Source: Solilutibacter pythonis
GTDB taxonomy: Bacteria; Pseudomonadota; Gammaproteobacteria; Xanthomonadales; Xanthomonadaceae
Length of the DNA stretch: 64,000 nt
Direction: 5' to 3'
Assembly (NCBI RefSeq): GCF_003697345.1
Contig: NZ_RFLY01000009.1
Span: forward strand, 46,741 to 110,740
The notes under the pieces are model-generated. The model saw only the letters and a program-made list of their open reading frames with translations, did no database searches and had not been told where the DNA came from. A program made the translations under genes and the position numbers. Positions 61,180 to 64,000 of this stretch are shown here, one piece after another (within the stretch, counting starts at the first letter, position 1; the number at the start of each line of letters is the position of its first letter).

Positions 61180-62064
61180 ATGGATCGTCCCTTGCTGCCC
61201 TTGAACGCCCTGCGCGCTTTCGAGTCCTCCGCCCGCCACCTGAGCTTCACCAAGGCCGCCATCGAACTGTGCGTGACTCAGGCGGCGGTGAGCCATCAGG
61301 TCAAGGCGTTGGAGCGGCGGCTCGGTTTCGCCTTGTTCAAGCGCCTGCCGCGCGGGCTGATGCTGACTGGCGAGGGCGAAACCCTGCTGCCGGCGATGCG
61401 CCAGGCGTTCGACCGCATCGCCGATGCGCTGGCACGCTTCGAGTCCGGCCACTATCGCGAAGGGCTGATGGTCGGCGCGGTCGGTACGTTCGCCGTGGGC
61501 TGGCTGCTGCCGCGCCTGCCGGTGTTCGAGGCCGCGCATCCGTGGGTGGATCTGCGCCTGTCCACCCACAACAACCGGGTCGATATCGCCGCCGAGGGGC
61601 TGGATTTCGCCATTCGTTTCGGTGGCGGCGCTTGGCACGGTACCGAGGCGGTCAGGCTGATGGATGCGCCGTTTTCAGCGCTGTGCGCGCCGGTGGTGGC
61701 CGAACGTCTGTGTCGGCCGGGCGATGTCGTCCGTGAAGGGCTGCTGCGCTCCTATCGCGGCGAGGAGTGGCCGCGCTGGTTCGACGCGGCGGGGCTGCCG
61801 GCGGACACGCCGATCCGGCGTGGCATCGTGTTCGACAGTTCGTTGGCGATGATGGAAGCCGCCCGCCAGGGCGCGGGCGTGGCGCTGGCCCCGGTGGCGA
61901 TGTTCGCGTCGATGCTGGCCCGCGACGAAATCCGCCAACCCTTCGACATTCACATCGATGGCGGCGGCTATTGGTTGACCCGGCTGCAATCGCGCGCCGA
62001 GACCCCGGCGATGGCCGCGTTCCGTGATTGGCTGGTGGCGCAAGCGACCGCAACCGCGGGCTGA
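61180..62064 (+). CDS. ampR: LysR-type regulator AmpR
   Basis: Controls ampC according to muropeptide levels. The 294-residue protein opens with a helix-turn-helix domain (LPLNALRAFESSARHLSFTK; AAIELCVTQAAVSHQVKALE) and continues with RRLGFALFKRLPRGLMLTGE, GEGETLLPAMRQAFDRIADAL and an effector domain. The N-terminus is very like enterobacterial AmpR (PLNSLRAFEAAARHLSFT). Divergence from ampC is diagnostic. The ATG at 61180 was chosen over longer frames. Confidence 0.93.
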   Translation: MDRPLLPLNALRAFESSARHLSFTKAAIELCVTQAAVSHQVKALERRLGFALFKRLPRGLMLTGEGETLLPAMRQAFDRIADALARFESGHYREGLMVGAVGTFAVGWLLPRLPVFEAAHPWVDLRLSTHNNRVDIAAEGLDFAIRFGGGAWHGTEAVRLMDAPFSALCAPVVAERLCRPGDVVREGLLRSYRGEEWPRWFDAAGLPADTPIRRGIVFDSSLAMMEAARQGAGVALAPVAMFASMLARDEIRQPFDIHIDGGGYWLTRLQSRAETPAMAAFRDWLVAQATATAG

Positions 62065-62121
62065 AGCCCACGCCGCGGCGCCAAGCGGGCGGCGTTGATG
62101 GGCGAGGATGCGCGGCGACTC

Positions 62122-63435
62122 TCAGCCCATCCGCATCGCATGGGCTTGCTGCCGCGATTGCGCCTCGGCGTCCTGCTGCTGGGCCAGTTGCCGGTTCAGT
62201 GCATCGTTCCGCCCAAGCGTTTCCTGCATGCCCGGCGCTTGCTCGGCCGTGTCGATCGTGGCGCGGTAGCCGGGCGTGTTGCCGAGGATCAGCAGCTTGT
62301 CGCCGGAGAACACGATCTGGTCGAGCTGCTCCGGTTGGCGGATACCGTTCTGCTTGGCCTGATACATCGCCTGCATGACCCGGGCATCGTCGATATCGGC
62401 GGGCGAGTCGTCCCGGATGCGCTCGAAAAGCAGACGGTCGTTGACCGGCAGCCGGGCCAGCAGCGGGTTGGCGAGCGCCTGGCCGGAAGGGTTTGTGGAC
62501 CCGGCCTGCGTCTGGTTCCAGGCGGCGGTGTGCGCTTCCATGGTGCCGCGAATGGCCTGTTGGGTGTCCAGCGCATGGCGTCTGCCGTCGTGCCCAAGCA
62601 GCCCGAGCTGGCCATTGCCCTCCAGGCTTAGTTGGGCGTTGCCCAAATCGATGTCTTCCTGCGCGGCCTTCACCGCCAGCGCGCCGGCCAGTTTTTCACT
62701 GTGCGGGCCGGGCACGATGCCGTTGGCCCGCTCCATCCGCCGCACGGCGGACAACGCGGTGGCGAATGGCAGATGGCCGGGATGGGCCGGGTCGCGGAAA
62801 TCCGGCGGATACGGGTCGGGCTGGTTCTCGGTGAGCTGCCGTTGCAGCCAGTCGCGCTCCGGCAGCGGGTTTTCGGTTTCCTGGTTGAGCTTGCTGTCGG
62901 GGAAAGGGGCGGGAATGCGCTGGAGGTGTTCCTTGTTGTCCAGCACCTTCACGTCGCCTTCGAAATCCGTCACTGGTCTCGGGGTGCGGTTGAGGAGCGA
63001 TTGCCGGGTGGTATGCAGCCCGGCATGGTTGAGCGCGCCCCAGGTGAAATCGATGCAACTGTTGCGCAGGCCGCCGTATTCTAGGTTGAAGTAGGTTTCG
63101 TCGCCACGTGCGCCCGTTTCGCCATATTCCTTGAATTTTTCGTATTGTTGGGCGGTAATCTGGATAGTACGGCTGTAGGCAGGGTTCTGGTATTTTAAAT
63201 GCTCATTTTCCACGACATGGCCGGGGCCGCTGGCCCCGCTTTCTATTGGAGAGAAGCCATAAGCTTTCTCTGTTTTCCCATCGTTGATCATGTAGTACAT
63301 ATGCCCGGCGCGGGAGCGGGTTTCCTCCTCTCCCTGTTTGATGGGGGTGCCGGGGGCAGCCAGATAGATGGTGACGGTATAGAGCTGTTCTTTAGCCGGG
63401 TTGTGCGGATGCCAGTCATCGAATCGGTGGCTCAT
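62122..63435 (-). CDS. Putative X-T4SS effector with XVIPCD-like C-terminus
   Basis: A 437-residue protein whose N-terminal about 150 residues show AGHMYYMINDGKTEKAYGF and LRNSCIDFTWGALNHAGL, a histidine before a cysteine as in permuted NlpC/P60-type amidases (inference). The C-terminal part has two XVIPCD-like stretches (PFATALSAVRRMERANGI; KLAGALAVKAAQEDID; and ARVMQAMYQAKQNGIRQPEQ; DKLLILGNTPGYRATIDTAE), ending in a glutamine-rich tail (RQLAQQQDAEAQSRQQ). Such tails send Xanthomonadales toxins to the VirD4 coupling protein. ATG 63435 overlaps the upstream stop (ATGA). The toxin activity is unproven. Confidence 0.72.
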   Translation of the reverse strand: MSHRFDDWHPHNPAKEQLYTVTIYLAAPGTPIKQGEEETRSRAGHMYYMINDGKTEKAYGFSPIESGASGPGHVVENEHLKYQNPAYSRTIQITAQQYEKFKEYGETGARGDETYFNLEYGGLRNSCIDFTWGALNHAGLHTTRQSLLNRTPRPVTDFEGDVKVLDNKEHLQRIPAPFPDSKLNQETENPLPERDWLQRQLTENQPDPYPPDFRDPAHPGHLPFATALSAVRRMERANGIVPGPHSEKLAGALAVKAAQEDIDLGNAQLSLEGNGQLGLLGHDGRRHALDTQQAIRGTMEAHTAAWNQTQAGSTNPSGQALANPLLARLPVNDRLLFERIRDDSPADIDDARVMQAMYQAKQNGIRQPEQLDQIVFSGDKLLILGNTPGYRATIDTAEQAPGMQETLGRNDALNRQLAQQQDAEAQSRQQAHAMRMG

Positions 63436-64000
63436 TGCTTGATTCCCCATAGGTGATAGTGCGTGACGACCATTTCAAAAGGAAGATTCGCCAGGATGGG
63501 ATGGTCCTCCAGACTCTCCATCTCGATATGGTAACGGCCGGGTGTGGGCGGGAAGATGCTTGCCACTTCCAATGGTCGGTAGGCTCGATTGCGGTAGTCG
63601 AACTTGCCGATTGCAATCATTTCCTTGGTATCCATGCCAGCGCCGTTATGCTTAGTGAACACCTCGTCGGGGTGAGGTTCGTACCATGCCTTGCTGGGCC
63701 GGATGGTTTGCTGCATCTCGTGAAGCACGATCGGAATGCGCTCTCCCCCTTCGATACGCCAAAGCCGGATACGGATCGGAATGGGGGATTGACCCAAATG
63801 ATCCACCATTTTCATCCAGGTGGCAGCTTCTTCAGGGCTGCTCTTTTTCTTGATGACGCTAAACCGAAACCCCACCCAGACCGGCCGTAGATGATCTCCG
63901 TCCATGGCGTTGGGCAGCTCGAAATCCGCTGTGACCTTGCTGCCGGCTTTCGGCAGGTCGAAGGGTTTGATGACCGGGAAGCCGTCGCCATAGCGGGCGG
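63432..64000 (-). CDS. Putative immunity protein, 5' end outside window
   Basis: The frame is open to the window edge (R-Y-G-D-G-F-P-V-I-K-P-F-D-L-P just before MDGDHLRPVWVGFRFSVIKK), so the start and any signal peptide are beyond 64000. At least 188 residues are seen. IRIRLWRIEGGERIPIVL and PTPGRYHIEMESLEDHPIL form a beta-sandwich-like pattern, as in DUF5625-type proteins found beside X-T4SS effectors. It is translationally coupled to the putative effector by ATGA. Immunity is inferred from that position only. AT content is a little higher than in its neighbours. Confidence 0.6.
   Translation of the reverse strand, partial: ARYGDGFPVIKPFDLPKAGSKVTADFELPNAMDGDHLRPVWVGFRFSVIKKKSSPEEAATWMKMVDHLGQSPIPIRIRLWRIEGGERIPIVLHEMQQTIRPSKAWYEPHPDEVFTKHNGAGMDTKEMIAIGKFDYRNRAYRPLEVASIFPPTPGRYHIEMESLEDHPILANLPFEMVVTHYHLWGIKQ

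Overview
The window reads as chromosomal DNA of a GC-rich gammaproteobacterium, most likely Xanthomonadaceae or a close relative. The reasons are the AmpR/AmpC pair, the paired FecI/FecR-TonB-receptor loci, the gene set around prmA-fis-purH and aroQ-accB-accC, and at the right edge a protein with an XVIPCD-like, glutamine-rich C-terminus of the kind used by the Xanthomonadales antibacterial type IV secretion system. The assignment is inferred from gene content only.

Layout. 1-883: 3' part of a nicotinamide phosphoribosyltransferase gene. 1-6.5 kb: a 143-bp tandem duplication at the end of a Tat-exported PLP enzyme (PvdN-like), its TonB receptor, and a Fic protein. 6.8-12.6 kb: a Fur-box-controlled FecI-FecR-TonB receptor operon ending in a di-haem peroxidase. 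12.7-19.1 kb: housekeeping genes (msrC, bioD, phasin, queD, tRNA-Met, rppH, erpA, nudC) and a 9-bp repeat tract. 19.1-25 kb: a coupled DUF2752/CD225 pair, an MFS-acyltransferase fusion, a second Fic protein and purD. 24.8-29.8 kb: an AGCS symporter, an RclR-like regulator facing a carboxymuconolactone-decarboxylase-family protein and an RclC-like protein, and a calcium/sodium antiporter. 29.8-36.7 kb: purH, fis, DUF3426, prmA, a broken NYN-domain gene, accC, accB, aroQ.

36.9-48.4 kb is the most unusual block. It runs, all on the + strand: leader peptide, ECF sigma factor, FecR, a very large STN-TonB receptor, a TlpA-like lipoprotein, a DsbD/ScsB-like transporter, and two M16 peptidases. The two M16 proteins carry complementary halves of an active site. 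The order suggests import of a disulfide-containing peptide or protein, reduction of its disulfides, and proteolysis.

48.7-51.5 kb: a PstI/BsuBI-like restriction-modification system with an unknown small gene. 51.9-54.4 kb: an unknown protein, a COG2229-type GTPase and two roadblock/LC7 proteins. 54.5-59.8 kb: a second TlpA/DsbD pair (the DsbD has a duplicated N-terminal domain), cutA, recQ. 59.9-62.1 kb: divergent ampC/ampR. 62.1-64.0 kb: a putative T4SS effector coupled to a 5'-truncated putative immunity gene.

Links between blocks: three TonB receptors, two under FecI/FecR control; two DsbD-type electron transporters each with a TlpA-like partner; two Fic proteins, each with repeats or a palindrome at its promoter. 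Many cistrons overlap by ATGA or GTGA, which points to translational coupling.
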